Positions 8,492-17,370 of a stretch of 64,000 nucleotides of DNA are shown here, in pieces. Position 1 is the stretch's first letter. Each line of letters begins with the position of its first letter. A model generated the notes under the pieces. The model made no database searches. It was not told the origin of the DNA and worked only from the letters and a program-made list of their open reading frames with translations. The stretch comes from Calothrix sp. NIES-2100 (GTDB lineage: Bacteria; Cyanobacteriota; Cyanobacteriia; Cyanobacteriales; Nostocaceae): the NCBI RefSeq assembly GCF_002368195.1, contig NZ_AP018178.1:5298145-5362144 (forward strand). Direction: 5' to 3'. The position numbers were made by a program, and so were the translations under genes.

Positions 8492-8854
8492 TTATTCTGT
8501 TTCAATCAAAACAGTAACAGCCGCAACCGCTATCAACATTTCGTCATTTTTATCGTTGAGAGAAGGAATTGCCCGTCCTTGAACTACCATCCCCCCAGCT
8601 TCTACAGTGAGAGTTTTACGACCAAAGGGTAATACTGCTAATACATCATCATGCTTGACTTGTTCCGGGTATGGTACTGCTACCTGGACTTCCACAATCA
8701 TGTCATTGGGGTCAGTTAAACCTGCTACTTCCCAAACACCAGGTAAAGCATTATTTGCGATCGCATTTCGTACCGCCCTCGCCGCTGCTACAGTCGGTTC
8801 CTGTCCGTGCTGATCGATTCCCATCCCCATTTCGATAATCAAGCGTTTTCGCAC
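8492..8854 (-). CDS. Lin0512 family protein (TIGR02058-like)
   Basis: The start is placed at the GTG at 8854 (120 residues) because GGGAGG lies 8 bp before it, inside the longer open frame. The product then begins VRKRLIIEMGMGIDQHGQ, matching the start of the Lin0512 family with its G-M-G-x-D-x-H-G-Q motif, followed by A-A-x-R-A-V-R-x-A-I. These are small single-domain proteins of unknown function that form symmetric oligomers. The length is typical. It is a single gene, transcribed in the same direction as the hydrolase upstream but about 160 bp away. Confidence 0.8.
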   Translation of the reverse strand: MRKRLIIEMGMGIDQHGQEPTVAAARAVRNAIANNALPGVWEVAGLTDPNDMIVEVQVAVPYPEQVKHDDVLAVLPFGRKTLTVEAGGMVVQGRAIPSLNDKNDEMLIAVAAVTVLIETE

Positions 8855-9013
8855 CACTGCAACCTCCCAAAAATTTTGCACATTTAGTCAATAAAACTAT
8901 GATAAATTGGTTCACGCCAAGGGCTTTTAGGCGTTGGATTCTTGGTTAGTGCGAATCAATGTATCGCTTGTGAGTTTCCCTAACTAGACATAGCAATGTC
9001 TCTCTTTGCCGTG

Positions 9014-9913
9014 CTATGAGTTCGATACTTGTCGGTTTTCGGCTATTTTGGTAAAAAACTCTAAAAGCTGTTTAGCAAAGGCTGCGGGTTGTTCTTCAGG
9101 AATGAAATGACCGCAATTCTCAATTACACCTCCATGCACATCCGTAGCTACACTTTTCAGCATTTGCTTAACGTGTTCGCCCAAACTGCGATCGCCACCA
9201 AGTCCCAGAATCGGCGTTTTGATTTTTTTCTGAGCATAAGGTGCGGTTTGCTTCATCGTATCAAATATCGCCCGATACACACCGATTGCGCCCCTAATAC
9301 CATCTGCTGTGGCAAAGGTACGCAGATATTCATTAACGGTTTCGTCATTGATTGACTGGCGATCGTAGAGATATCGATCATAAAACCAGGTGAGAAACTC
9401 CCGTTCATGACCAGCAATCAAAATTTCGGGTATTTTGGGCGCAAGGCTAAATAACCACCACCACATACTCCCTTCCTGCATCGTCTCTGGCGCAAACGTG
9501 AGGAATGGTTGAATGTGCTCTTCTAAAATGACTGGGTCTTCCAAATACGCTAAGGCTCGAACTTCATCGGGGTATTGACCGGCATAAACCAGCGCGGGGG
9601 GTGCGCCCATGTCATGCGCAACAATGAATATTTTGGCAAAACCAAGCTGATGAATTAGCGAGCGAAAATCCTCCATCAAAGTACGAGCATCATACCCGCT
9701 TGCTGGCTTGTCTGAGTCGCCATAGCCACGCATATCGGGAGCAATTACCGTATAGTGTTTCGCCAAAATCGGCATGAGCTTATGCCAAGAGTAGCTAGTT
9801 CCCAGAAAGCCATGCCACAGCAGAATTGGATCGCCTTGACCACCAATGACATAATGCAAGCGAATGCTGTTTACAGCAGTGGTGTGGTGAGTGAAGGTGC
9901 CATCGTTCATCAT
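9014..9913 (-). CDS. Alpha/beta hydrolase, epoxide hydrolase / haloacid dehalogenase-like type
   Basis: A 299-residue alpha/beta-hydrolase. The oxyanion motif HGF is at residues 34-36. The nucleophile elbow is VAHDMGA with Asp101, so the nucleophile is Asp as in epoxide hydrolases and haloalkane/fluoroacetate dehalogenases, rather than Ser as in esterases. The catalytic His is H269 (NCGHFIPEE) and the acid is probably D241 (GGDRSLG). The cap region (about residues 135-220) is rich in Trp and Tyr (SMWWWLF, WFYDRYLY), and tyrosines there could protonate an epoxide. Substrate unknown. It is cytosolic and alone on the minus strand. Confidence 0.85.
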   Translation of the reverse strand: MMNDGTFTHHTTAVNSIRLHYVIGGQGDPILLWHGFLGTSYSWHKLMPILAKHYTVIAPDMRGYGDSDKPASGYDARTLMEDFRSLIHQLGFAKIFIVAHDMGAPPALVYAGQYPDEVRALAYLEDPVILEEHIQPFLTFAPETMQEGSMWWWLFSLAPKIPEILIAGHEREFLTWFYDRYLYDRQSINDETVNEYLRTFATADGIRGAIGVYRAIFDTMKQTAPYAQKKIKTPILGLGGDRSLGEHVKQMLKSVATDVHGGVIENCGHFIPEEQPAAFAKQLLEFFTKIAENRQVSNS

Positions 9914-10029
9914 TAAGCTTTACCTCAGATGTCAGAAGAAATTGTGCGTAGACAAGGTGTCGCTTGCCTCCGGCATCCCATTCCCATTTTTTCAGATCAA
10001 CTTCTTTGTTGGGAAAGTAGGTCAAAAAG

Positions 10030-10375
10030 TCCGCCCCTAGAGGTTAAGCAACTAAACCCACTTTTATTACTTGAGTTAAAGAAAAATTGACAATCCTGAT
10101 TTTTCCAGATTTACTCTTCAAAGCGTAACATGAGAAGGGTGAACTACCACGCCGTAAGACTGACGGGGCTTCCCAATTCATCAGGAATAGCCTCCAGAAC
10201 TTCGTAGTTCTATTGGTCTTACATTCCCTCCCTGGGCAGGAGTCCTGGTTCCCAAGACCCAAATCTTCTTCTTGCAACATATACCTGTTAGCTTGGTTTT
10301 CGCTTATGGCATTGATGGTCAAGATAATACTTAGTTTACAAGAATTGATGATTCGTATGACGAATCAAGAGATCA
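10030..10375 (-). mobile_element. Possible TnpB/IscB-less IS200/IS605-derived relic with structured-RNA-like core
   Basis: Read on the minus strand, a hairpin with 8-bp stem and 3-base loop (TGATTCGT-CAT-ACGAATCA, 10349-10367) is of the kind that marks IS200/IS605 left ends. It is followed by a hairpin-rich GC-richer stretch (about 10120-10260): CAGGA-C-TCCTG, AGAACT-ACGA-AGTTCT, and CCGT...ACGG. No transposase or nuclease frame remains; the 92-residue open frame spanning it has no ribosome site. It may be a non-autonomous element or the guide-RNA part of a lost TnpB or IscB unit. The downstream boundary near 10030 is a guess. Confidence 0.3.
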
Positions 10376-10437
10376 CAATCCCCATCTTAGGAATACCTTG
10401 AAGATGGCGACTTCCGCAACCCGTTAAATTTGACTTC

Positions 10438-11457
10438 ATGACCATCCAGCGCCGACAATTTCTCACTAGCTTGGGATTAACTACCTTAGCCACTCAGTTA
10501 CAACCATTGACTGCCCAAGGTCAACTATCTCTGGGGACTATCCTCAAGCCGCCTCGTTTGCAAATTGGCGATACTGTGGGATTAATTGCCCCGGCGGGTA
10601 TCGTTGACAAACAAGATGTGGAAACAGCACAGCAAAACATTGCAGATTTAGGTCTCAAAGTCAAGTTAGGGAAACATATCTTAGATCGTTATGGCTATTT
10701 AGCAGGAAAAGATCGCGATCGCGCTTTTGACTTAAACGCCATGTTTGCAGATCAATCTGTGAAAGCAATTATTGCTATGCGCGGTGGCTGGGGCTGTAAT
10801 CGCATTTTACCGTTACTCAACTACCCTATCATCCGCTCCCATGCCAAAATCTTACTGGGTTACAGCGATATTACTTCTCTATTGTTAGCGATCAACGCCA
10901 AAAGCCGCGTCATTACTTTTCACGGACCGGTTGCCACTTCCACCTGGAATCAGTTTACGCTGGATTACGTTCAGCGGATTCTGTTTGCTGGAGAAGCTGT
11001 GACAATGCAAAATCCCACCAATAACGAAGTGCAATTCTCGCCAATTGCACCAGGGAAAGCGAAAGGTAAACTCGTAGGTGGTAATTTATCAGTACTAGCA
11101 GCAATGCTAGGTTCGCCTTACCTTCCTGCATGGAACCAAAGCATTTTATTTTTGGAAGAAATCGGCGAGGATGTCTATCGTGTAGACCGGATGCTGACCC
11201 AGTTAAAAAATGCTGGCATCCTGAATCGCATTGCGGGTTTGATTTTTGGGCAATGCACCAATTGTAGTTTAGGCGATGAACCGAATTTTACTTTAATGCA
11301 AGTATTGCAAGACCACATACTTCCCTTAAACATTCCCGCTTGGTACGGTGCTGCGATCGGTCATATTAAAGATAAATTTACCATGCCAGTGGGTGTAAAT
11401 GTTGAAATCAATGCAATTGCTGGCACAATCCAGATGTTAGAGTCAGCTGTTGATTAA
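10438..11457 (+). CDS. LD-carboxypeptidase (peptidase family S66), exported
   Basis: A 339-residue murein tetrapeptide LD-carboxypeptidase (LdcA family), which removes the terminal D-alanine from cell-wall tetrapeptides. The S66 triad is visible as Ser143 in GYSDIT, Glu240 in LFLEEIGED and His309 in GHIKDK. The N-terminus MTIQRRQFLTSLGLTTLA has the twin-arginine pattern R-R-x-F-L followed by a hydrophobic stretch, which suggests Tat export to the periplasm; many LdcA proteins are cytosolic, so this is notable but common in cyanobacterial homologues. It is a single gene starting about 70 bp beyond the transposon-like hairpin at 10349. No strong Shine-Dalgarno is seen. Confidence 0.88.
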   Translation: MTIQRRQFLTSLGLTTLATQLQPLTAQGQLSLGTILKPPRLQIGDTVGLIAPAGIVDKQDVETAQQNIADLGLKVKLGKHILDRYGYLAGKDRDRAFDLNAMFADQSVKAIIAMRGGWGCNRILPLLNYPIIRSHAKILLGYSDITSLLLAINAKSRVITFHGPVATSTWNQFTLDYVQRILFAGEAVTMQNPTNNEVQFSPIAPGKAKGKLVGGNLSVLAAMLGSPYLPAWNQSILFLEEIGEDVYRVDRMLTQLKNAGILNRIAGLIFGQCTNCSLGDEPNFTLMQVLQDHILPLNIPAWYGAAIGHIKDKFTMPVGVNVEINAIAGTIQMLESAVD

Positions 11458-12065
11458 GATTAATTAAAACTTACGCACTCGTGACGAAAAACTCAGCTTT
11501 AGCGATTACTTCCCTTCTCTTCTCACTCGGGGAGACGCGCAAGGGACGAGACGCTAACGGGAACGCTCGTAATTATGTAAAATCCCAGTCCTTGCGTCAG
11601 TCCTGTCAATAACTAATCATCAGGAAATTTAAAATTTAATTATACAAATGAAAGATAAATTCATCAAAAATTTATATTAACGATGAGAATTAGTGCTTTT
11701 CAATGTTTTTATCTAATTATGAAAAAAACTAGCCAAAATGGCTAAATTGTCGTTTAATATGAATTATCCTGTTTATAGGCAAGCATTAACTATAGCTAGC
11801 TAATTAATAATTGTAAAGAACAATTATCTATCAAAATTAAATCAGACGTACTTCTATCGCCAGTTATTTACTGGGAAAAATCTTATTTTTATGTGATGGG
11901 TAAAGCCCAGAGTCAGATTATAAAAAAGGGTGCAGGATAAAAGTTTATGCACTTATTTATTAATAAATAGGTGAAAAATTAACTGCACATAAATACTTAA
12001 GATAGATGGTTCAATAACCATAACTTAAGAATGATGCAGTGAATAAAGATGAAAAGGACGGTTTC
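11458..12065. other. Long upstream region of the RTX-like gene pair
   Basis: About 600 AT-rich bases hold a dispersed repeat near 11460-11610 (beginning ACTTACGCAC, with a GAGACGCG...GAACGC GC-rich centre) and the 13-bp palindrome at 11731. No gene is seen. The promoter of the following RTX-like gene should lie in 11740-12040. Confidence 0.5.
11731..11743. promoter_or_regulatory. AGCC-N5-GGCT palindrome (single site) upstream of RTX-like gene
   Basis: AGCCAAAATGGCT has the 4-bp arms AGCC/GGCT around five A/T bases, the same layout as the sites at 25842-25884, 31607-31649, 32504-32546, 33555 and 34919. It lies about 320 bp before the ATG at 12066. Operator function is inferred from recurrence only. 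Confidence 0.45.
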
Positions 12066-13400
12066 ATGACAGCCTTAAACTTAAGCGAAGTCAGATTTAG
12101 CAATTACTCTGATGTAGTCAATCCAGGTAGGGCAATATACAATAGCCAATACTCATCTGTAGATACATTAGGAGGAGACGATCAAATTATCGGTACTTCC
12201 AATGTAAGTGGTGATTTCGCTTTGGTAGCCTATTCCGGAGCTGCTACCCAATACGGCAAAGCGATCGCCTCTAGCCACTTGAAAGATAAGGCTACTGTTG
12301 CTACCTATGGGATTAAAAACGAAGGAACTATCAATACAAACTATGGCAACGATATAGTCAGAGGAAAGGCGACAGCTAACATCAGCGCCACTGCTGTGAC
12401 AGTATCTGAGGCTATAGCTAATGCTCAGAAATCAGATGCTATTGCGATCGCCAATGCTTTTGCATCCATTAACGTCAAAGCTACCGCGGACGGCATTGAT
12501 AACTCCTGGGGTAAGCTTTATACTGGTGATGGAAGTGACTCTGTAACTGGTAATACTGACGGTTCTGTGAGTGCGGTAGCTGTAGCGATTTTAGATGCCT
12601 CAGCCATCGTTGAGGCTATCTGCAAAGCCCCAATGTCTCAAGGTTTGACAGCTTTCGCCCAAGCAATGGCTACAAGTTTAGCCAAAGGAAGCATCACTGC
12701 TACTGGCTTGAAGAATAACAACGGAGTTATTACCACTGGGAAGGGTGACGATACACTCAGTGCTAGTGCCACTTCGAGTGCTGGTACCTTTGCAAGTAGT
12801 GTGAGTTCTACTTTAGCGAGTGCGACTCCCGGTAATCAAGCTTTAGCGCAAAGTGTCGCATTAGCTAGTGCTCAAGCTTCTGATACCGCGATCGCCATCG
12901 ACAACTCGCGAGGCTTGATTGATACCGGAATTGGATACGATACTATAGATGCTAATGCTAAGGCGAGTGACAAAGCGATCGCCATTAACAACAGTGGCGG
13001 CAAGATTAGTACCGGGGATGGAAACGATACAATTACTGCCAAAGCTAGTGGCGCTGAAAGTTACGGTATTTTTGGCGGCAATATTGACACAGGTTATGGA
13101 AACGATCGCGTCATCGCCTCTAGTTTCGGCGGTGGGGTCAACATAGACCTGGGATTAGGTAACGACTTTGTTCAAGGTTTTGGTGACGCTAAATTGGATG
13201 GTAGTCTAGGTTGGGATACACTCGACCTGAGCTCTTACAATAAAGACAATTTTAAAATCAGTTTTGGTGGTTTGTTTGGCTTTAGCTTGAACAATAGTGT
13301 GAGTTTTCAACTAGATGGCGTTACCATGACCACCACTGGTTTTGACCAATTCAACTTTGCTAATGGCAGTTACAACTTTGCTCAATTAAGGTGGGCTTAG
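12066..13400 (+). CDS. RTX-like acidic repeat protein, first of two tandem paralogues
   Basis: Start taken at the ATG at 12066 (444 residues), where AAAAGGA lies 8 bp upstream and which aligns with the paralogue's MAALNLS; a GTG at 12039 would add nine residues. The protein is Ala/Asp/Gly/Ser/Thr rich with no Cys-rich or membrane part. Every 35-50 residues a T/S-G-x-G-x-D-x-I/V element occurs (TGDGSDSV, TGKGDDTL, TGDGNDTI, TGYGNDRV), resembling single calcium-binding RTX nonapeptides separated by Ala-rich spacers. The C-terminus ends in an amphipathic FDQFNFANGSYNF motif that might be a type I secretion signal. There is no N-terminal signal peptide. It is probably a secreted or surface protein; function unknown. 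Confidence 0.7.
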   Translation: MTALNLSEVRFSNYSDVVNPGRAIYNSQYSSVDTLGGDDQIIGTSNVSGDFALVAYSGAATQYGKAIASSHLKDKATVATYGIKNEGTINTNYGNDIVRGKATANISATAVTVSEAIANAQKSDAIAIANAFASINVKATADGIDNSWGKLYTGDGSDSVTGNTDGSVSAVAVAILDASAIVEAICKAPMSQGLTAFAQAMATSLAKGSITATGLKNNNGVITTGKGDDTLSASATSSAGTFASSVSSTLASATPGNQALAQSVALASAQASDTAIAIDNSRGLIDTGIGYDTIDANAKASDKAIAINNSGGKISTGDGNDTITAKASGAESYGIFGGNIDTGYGNDRVIASSFGGGVNIDLGLGNDFVQGFGDAKLDGSLGWDTLDLSSYNKDNFKISFGGLFGFSLNNSVSFQLDGVTMTTTGFDQFNFANGSYNFAQLRWA

Positions 13401-13424
13401 TGAGTCACACCTAACACTATAATC

Positions 13425-13535
13425 AGGGACTTCCAACTAAAAAAATATTCTCTCGCTGTGTGGTCTGATGGCGACAGAGTCAGCAGAGTTTCTCTCAATA
13501 ATTCGATAATCTAATTTCTCGAATTCCCTAAATTA
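13425..13535. mobile_element. MITE-like element, copy 1
   Basis: It starts AGGGACTTCCAACTAAAAAA (13425), the same left end as the element at 52773. About 110 bp later GAATTCCCTAAA gives a partial inverted match. No open frame. It lies 24 bp after the stop of the first RTX-like gene. Confidence 0.5.
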
Positions 13536-13832
13536 TCCCACTTAAATTTGTAATTGTTGGCGGTTAATTATGAACAGTCAACTGCCAACAATTACAATGA
13601 GATGTTTTTGATTGTGAAATCCCTCAAGAAAGCATATGACTAATTATTTGGTGCATCTGTGCAAAAAGCTTTTCCGCCTCCTAATTCTGTAATGGGTATT
13701 AACGCGGTGGGATAGGCGACGGTGTCAAGTTAATCGTGTCATTGGGTTGCATGTAGTTAATGATTGTTGATGATGATTATTTCACCATCATTTAAGACTG
13801 ATGCAGTGAATATATATAGGATGGATGGTTTT

Positions 13833-15152
13833 ATGGCAGCCTTAAACTTAAGCAAAGTCAGATTTACCCACAAATCTGATGTGGTAAATCCAGGTAAGGA
13901 AATATACAATTCCCGATTTTCCTATGTAGATACATCAAAAGGTGATGATCAAATCATCGGTACTTCCAATGTAACTGGTGATTTCGCTTTAGGAGCTTAT
14001 GTCAAAGCCGCAGGCAAAAACAGAAATGCGATCGCTTCTGCTGACTTGAATGGAGAAGCTAGTATTGCTACCTATGGGATTAAAAACGAAGGAGTTATCA
14101 ATACAAACGATGGCAGCGATATAGTCAGAGGAAGGGCAACAGCTAACATCACCGCCACCGCAGAAACAGTATCTGTTGCCATAGCCACTGCTCAGAGAAC
14201 AGATGCGACTGCTTTTGCCAGTGCTTTTGCTGACCTTAACGTCAAAGCTACTGCTGACGGCATTGATAACTCCTGGGGTGTGCTTTACACTGGTAAAGGC
14301 AGTGACAGCGTAAGTGGTGATACTGAAGGTTCTATCAGTGCGGTAGCCGTAGCGACTTTAGATGCCTCAGCCATCGTCGAGGCTATCTGCAAAGCTCCGG
14401 AGTCTGAAGGTCTGACAGCTTTTGCACAAGCAATGGCTATAAGTTTAGCAGAGGGAACCATTACTGCCACCGGCATTAAGAATTTTGGCGGTATAATTGC
14501 TACAGGTAAGGGTGACGATACTCTCACAGCTAGTGCCACTTCTAGTGCTGGTACATTTTCAGGTATTAATTTTTCGGCTTTCGCCAGTGCGACTCCCAAT
14601 AATCAAGCGTTAGCTGAGGCTGTCGCCAATGCTAGTGCTAAGGCTACTGACAAAGCGATCGCCATCGACAACTCTAGAGGCTGGATTGATACCGGGACTG
14701 GAGATGATACCATAGAAGCGACTGCTAAGGCTATTGACAAAGCGATCGCTATTGAAAACTCTAGAGGCTGGATTAGTACTGGGTTTGGAAACGATAGCAT
14801 TATTGCCAAGGCTACAGGCGCGGACACTTACGGTATTTATGGCGGTAATATTGATACAGGTAAGGGAAGCGATCGGATCGTTGCCTCGAGTTTCGGAGGT
14901 GGGATCAACATAAATTTGGGAGAAGATAACGACTTTATTCAAGGTTTCGGTAACGCTAGAGTTGATGGTGGTCAAGGTTGGGATACAATCAGCTTTGGCT
15001 CCTACAATCAAGACGACTTTCAGATCAGTTTAGGTGCTAATAACAATCGTGTGAGTTTTCAGCTAGATGGAATTAGCATGACCACCACTGGATTTGAGCA
15101 ATTCAACTTTGCTAATGGCAGTTACAGCTTCGATCAATTAAAGCCGGCTTAA
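13833..15152 (+). CDS. RTX-like acidic repeat protein, second tandem paralogue
   Basis: This paralogue of the gene at 12066 starts best at the ATG at 13833 (439 residues) by alignment of MAALNLSKVRF with MTALNLSEVRF. Most of the protein aligns without gaps, with conserved blocks (IINTNxGxDIVRG-like, TADGIDNSWG, DASAIVEAICKAP) and T-G-x-G-x-D-x-I elements (TGKGSDSV, TGTGDDTI, TGKGSDRI). The lengths differ by a few residues, partly from a short deletion near the C-terminus. The C-terminal FEQFNFANGSYSF is conserved, supporting a shared export or anchoring signal. The upstream region (about 430 bp) lacks the AGCC-N5-GGCT palindrome, so the genes may be co-transcribed or differently controlled. 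Function unknown. Confidence 0.7.
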   Translation: MAALNLSKVRFTHKSDVVNPGKEIYNSRFSYVDTSKGDDQIIGTSNVTGDFALGAYVKAAGKNRNAIASADLNGEASIATYGIKNEGVINTNDGSDIVRGRATANITATAETVSVAIATAQRTDATAFASAFADLNVKATADGIDNSWGVLYTGKGSDSVSGDTEGSISAVAVATLDASAIVEAICKAPESEGLTAFAQAMAISLAEGTITATGIKNFGGIIATGKGDDTLTASATSSAGTFSGINFSAFASATPNNQALAEAVANASAKATDKAIAIDNSRGWIDTGTGDDTIEATAKAIDKAIAIENSRGWISTGFGNDSIIAKATGADTYGIYGGNIDTGKGSDRIVASSFGGGININLGEDNDFIQGFGNARVDGGQGWDTISFGSYNQDDFQISLGANNNRVSFQLDGISMTTTGFEQFNFANGSYSFDQLKPA

Positions 15153-15192
15153 TGTGTTACACCTATTTTGTACATAAAAAAGTTGGCGATTT

Positions 15193-16524
15193 TTAGTTAC
15201 ATAGCTCATGACGAATTACAAATTCTGTCATGAGTTTTAACAAATCATGTGCTAATAATCTATCAGCAGCATTTTTAATCACATCAAATGTAATACCTGA
15301 CTTTTGGGCAATATCCAACAAAGTATGTTGACCATCGGAGAAATTCAAAACCCACAACATTGCCATTTCATGTAATCTTTTATCTTTGACTTCGTTATTG
15401 CCTTCATAAAGACCTCTTTTTCCCAACTGTGGCTCACATTTGGGATTTTGATTTAAGAAAACTTGATTATTATCAAGGATATGCAATATGGAAAGACATT
15501 GAGCAAATGATTCTGCTAGATATTGGGGGTGAATAAAATTTAAATCATCTGCTGATGTGTGATATTCGGGAAAACTACCATGAGGCGATCGCATTAAGCA
15601 ACCTACAGCTAAATTAAATCCAGGTGAGCAATACTGGCGTTCATCATAGCCATAGGGAAAGAAATCGATAATTTCATATTCCTGAGGAGAATTTTTCAAA
15701 ACATAAGCCGCAACTCGATCAATTTCCGTATTACCTCTACGGCTTTTTTTATAGGTAAATTTTCCCCCATCTCCTAAACAGGTGAGGACTAGCCCATGCT
15801 TAATATTGCTCACTTGAGCTTCATTTACAGCCAACCATGTAATTGAGCCGATAGTTCCCGGAATCCAGATAAATCGATAGGAGTATCTTGGGTTACTTTG
15901 ACTTAAGTATTTAGCTATAAAAGTAGCGATCGCAATTCCCGAAAGATTATCATTGCACAGTGAAGGATGACAAGCATGGCAAGAAATTAAGACTTCATCT
16001 GTGCTTTCTCCAGGGATAAAATATTCACCATAGGTCAGATGACCCGGTTCTAATGAAGAATTAATATATACTTCATATTCTTCATCTTTTAGTTGTAAAT
16101 ACTGGTTATGGCTGAGGCAAAAGCCCCAAGCTTCTTTATAATATGAAGTGCGATAGGGAATCCAATCAGGATAATCTGGAAGCGTAAACAGATGTGATTT
16201 TAATTCTGCAAGAGACAGCTTTTGATGTACAGGTATACTGTAGTTCAGAACGTGCAGATTTGAATTAGCAAAATCTACAATTTTTTCACCTTGGGAGTTT
16301 TTAATATAAGCATCTTTAATATTCCATTCATTAGGAACTGTCCAATCAAAGACTTCAGTTCCCGTGGGTACTTCATGAATTGATAAAGGAATATATTGCT
16401 GAATAATTTTCAGGGTTTCTCGAAAGCCATTACCAGTAATACTACGACAGATCGGATATAGCTCAGCGATTAGCTGATAAATTTCCTGAGCAATGTCAGA
16501 TGATGCGATATTATCAAGGATCAT
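15193..16524 (-). CDS. DUF4910/DUF2172 aminopeptidase-like protein with C-terminal winged helix
   Basis: A 443-residue protein of the aminopeptidase-like family found in polysaccharide gene clusters. The zinc-peptidase-type core shows H183-x2-H186-P and D192 (CHACHPSLCNDN), a YDERQYCSPG segment and a YHTSADD motif, consistent with M28-like metal ligands. The last ~80 residues (from about LGKRGLY) form the winged-helix domain usual in this family. It is the last gene of the minus-strand sugar cluster, 24 bp after the SDR gene. Members are encoded in sugar-modification clusters, but the substrate is not established. The function here is inferred as modification or hydrolysis of an aminoacylated or acylated sugar. 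Confidence 0.78.
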   Translation of the reverse strand: MILDNIASSDIAQEIYQLIAELYPICRSITGNGFRETLKIIQQYIPLSIHEVPTGTEVFDWTVPNEWNIKDAYIKNSQGEKIVDFANSNLHVLNYSIPVHQKLSLAELKSHLFTLPDYPDWIPYRTSYYKEAWGFCLSHNQYLQLKDEEYEVYINSSLEPGHLTYGEYFIPGESTDEVLISCHACHPSLCNDNLSGIAIATFIAKYLSQSNPRYSYRFIWIPGTIGSITWLAVNEAQVSNIKHGLVLTCLGDGGKFTYKKSRRGNTEIDRVAAYVLKNSPQEYEIIDFFPYGYDERQYCSPGFNLAVGCLMRSPHGSFPEYHTSADDLNFIHPQYLAESFAQCLSILHILDNNQVFLNQNPKCEPQLGKRGLYEGNNEVKDKRLHEMAMLWVLNFSDGQHTLLDIAQKSGITFDVIKNAADRLLAHDLLKLMTEFVIRHELCN

Positions 16525-16548
16525 ATCTTTGTTGCCAGATCAATGGAA

Positions 16549-17277
16549 TTATAAGGGTTTTGCGAACGGTCTAATGTTAATATCAGTCACTTCAGCAGTA
16601 CGAGGTAAGCTAAGAGCGTTAATCACTACATCAGCCACATCATCTGGTTGCATGAGACGTTCTGGGTGATAAGGTTTACCCTCTATTTCGTGAATTCTGG
16701 CTTGTAGAGGAGTAGCAGTCCGGCCAGGAAACACGTTAATAACCCGTATTTGCTCAACATTCACTTCTTCGCGGAGACTATCAGCGATCGCCTTGAGGGC
16801 GTGTTGGGTAGCAGCATATTGTCCCAAATTCGCCCTAGGACTGTTAATTACACTGGAGTTGATAAACAAAATTTGTCCGCTACTAGATAAAAGCATCGGG
16901 AGTAAAGTTTGTGTCAACAGATAAGGTGCACGAACATTAACCCGATAAAGCAAGTCTAACTCTTGAACAGAACTCGTTTGCAATGTCCCCATTGAGAACA
17001 TACCTGCACTTTGGATAAGCAAGTCAATCTGCTCAAAATCTCGCTCCAGATTTGTTTTTAGTTTGCGGATATCTTCATCGATCGTCAAGTCGATTGCATA
17101 GCAAACAACTTTAGGGGAAGTTTCAAGAGCGATCGCGGCTACTGTTTGCAGGGTTTCCAAGTTGCGTCCTAGCAAACAAAGTTTTACACCTTGCGCAGCC
17201 AAACCTAAAGCGATCGCTCTCCCGATTCCACTACTAGCCCCTGTGAGAACTGCAACCTGACCGATTAAAGTTTCCAT
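16549..17277 (-). CDS. Short-chain dehydrogenase/reductase with Gln in place of the catalytic Lys
   Basis: A classical SDR of 242 residues from the ATG at 17277 (a TTG at 17295 would add six residues). The cofactor motif TGASSGIG is near the N-terminus, NxAG appears as QSAGMF, and the catalytic Ser lies in INSSVIN. The active-site Y-x3-K motif reads Y154-A-A-T-Q158, so the lysine is glutamine (codon CAA). That residue normally lowers the Tyr pKa and binds the nicotinamide ribose, so activity may be altered or lost. It is part of the minus-strand sugar locus, 94 bp after rfbC, and probably acts on a sugar or related intermediate. Confidence 0.8.
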   Translation of the reverse strand: METLIGQVAVLTGASSGIGRAIALGLAAQGVKLCLLGRNLETLQTVAAIALETSPKVVCYAIDLTIDEDIRKLKTNLERDFEQIDLLIQSAGMFSMGTLQTSSVQELDLLYRVNVRAPYLLTQTLLPMLLSSSGQILFINSSVINSPRANLGQYAATQHALKAIADSLREEVNVEQIRVINVFPGRTATPLQARIHEIEGKPYHPERLMQPDDVADVVINALSLPRTAEVTDINIRPFAKPL

Positions 17278-17370
17278 TTTGAGAGTACTATTCAATTCAG
17301 TATTGAAGTTGTATTGCTAATGAAATCCTTTGACACTAACCCATCAAGCTATGCTGTGCTTTTCCCAGCT

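Noticed and set aside
10044..10322. 92-codon frame across the 10 kb relic
   Set aside because: It follows hairpin-rich DNA, has no ribosome site and no recognisable protein pattern.
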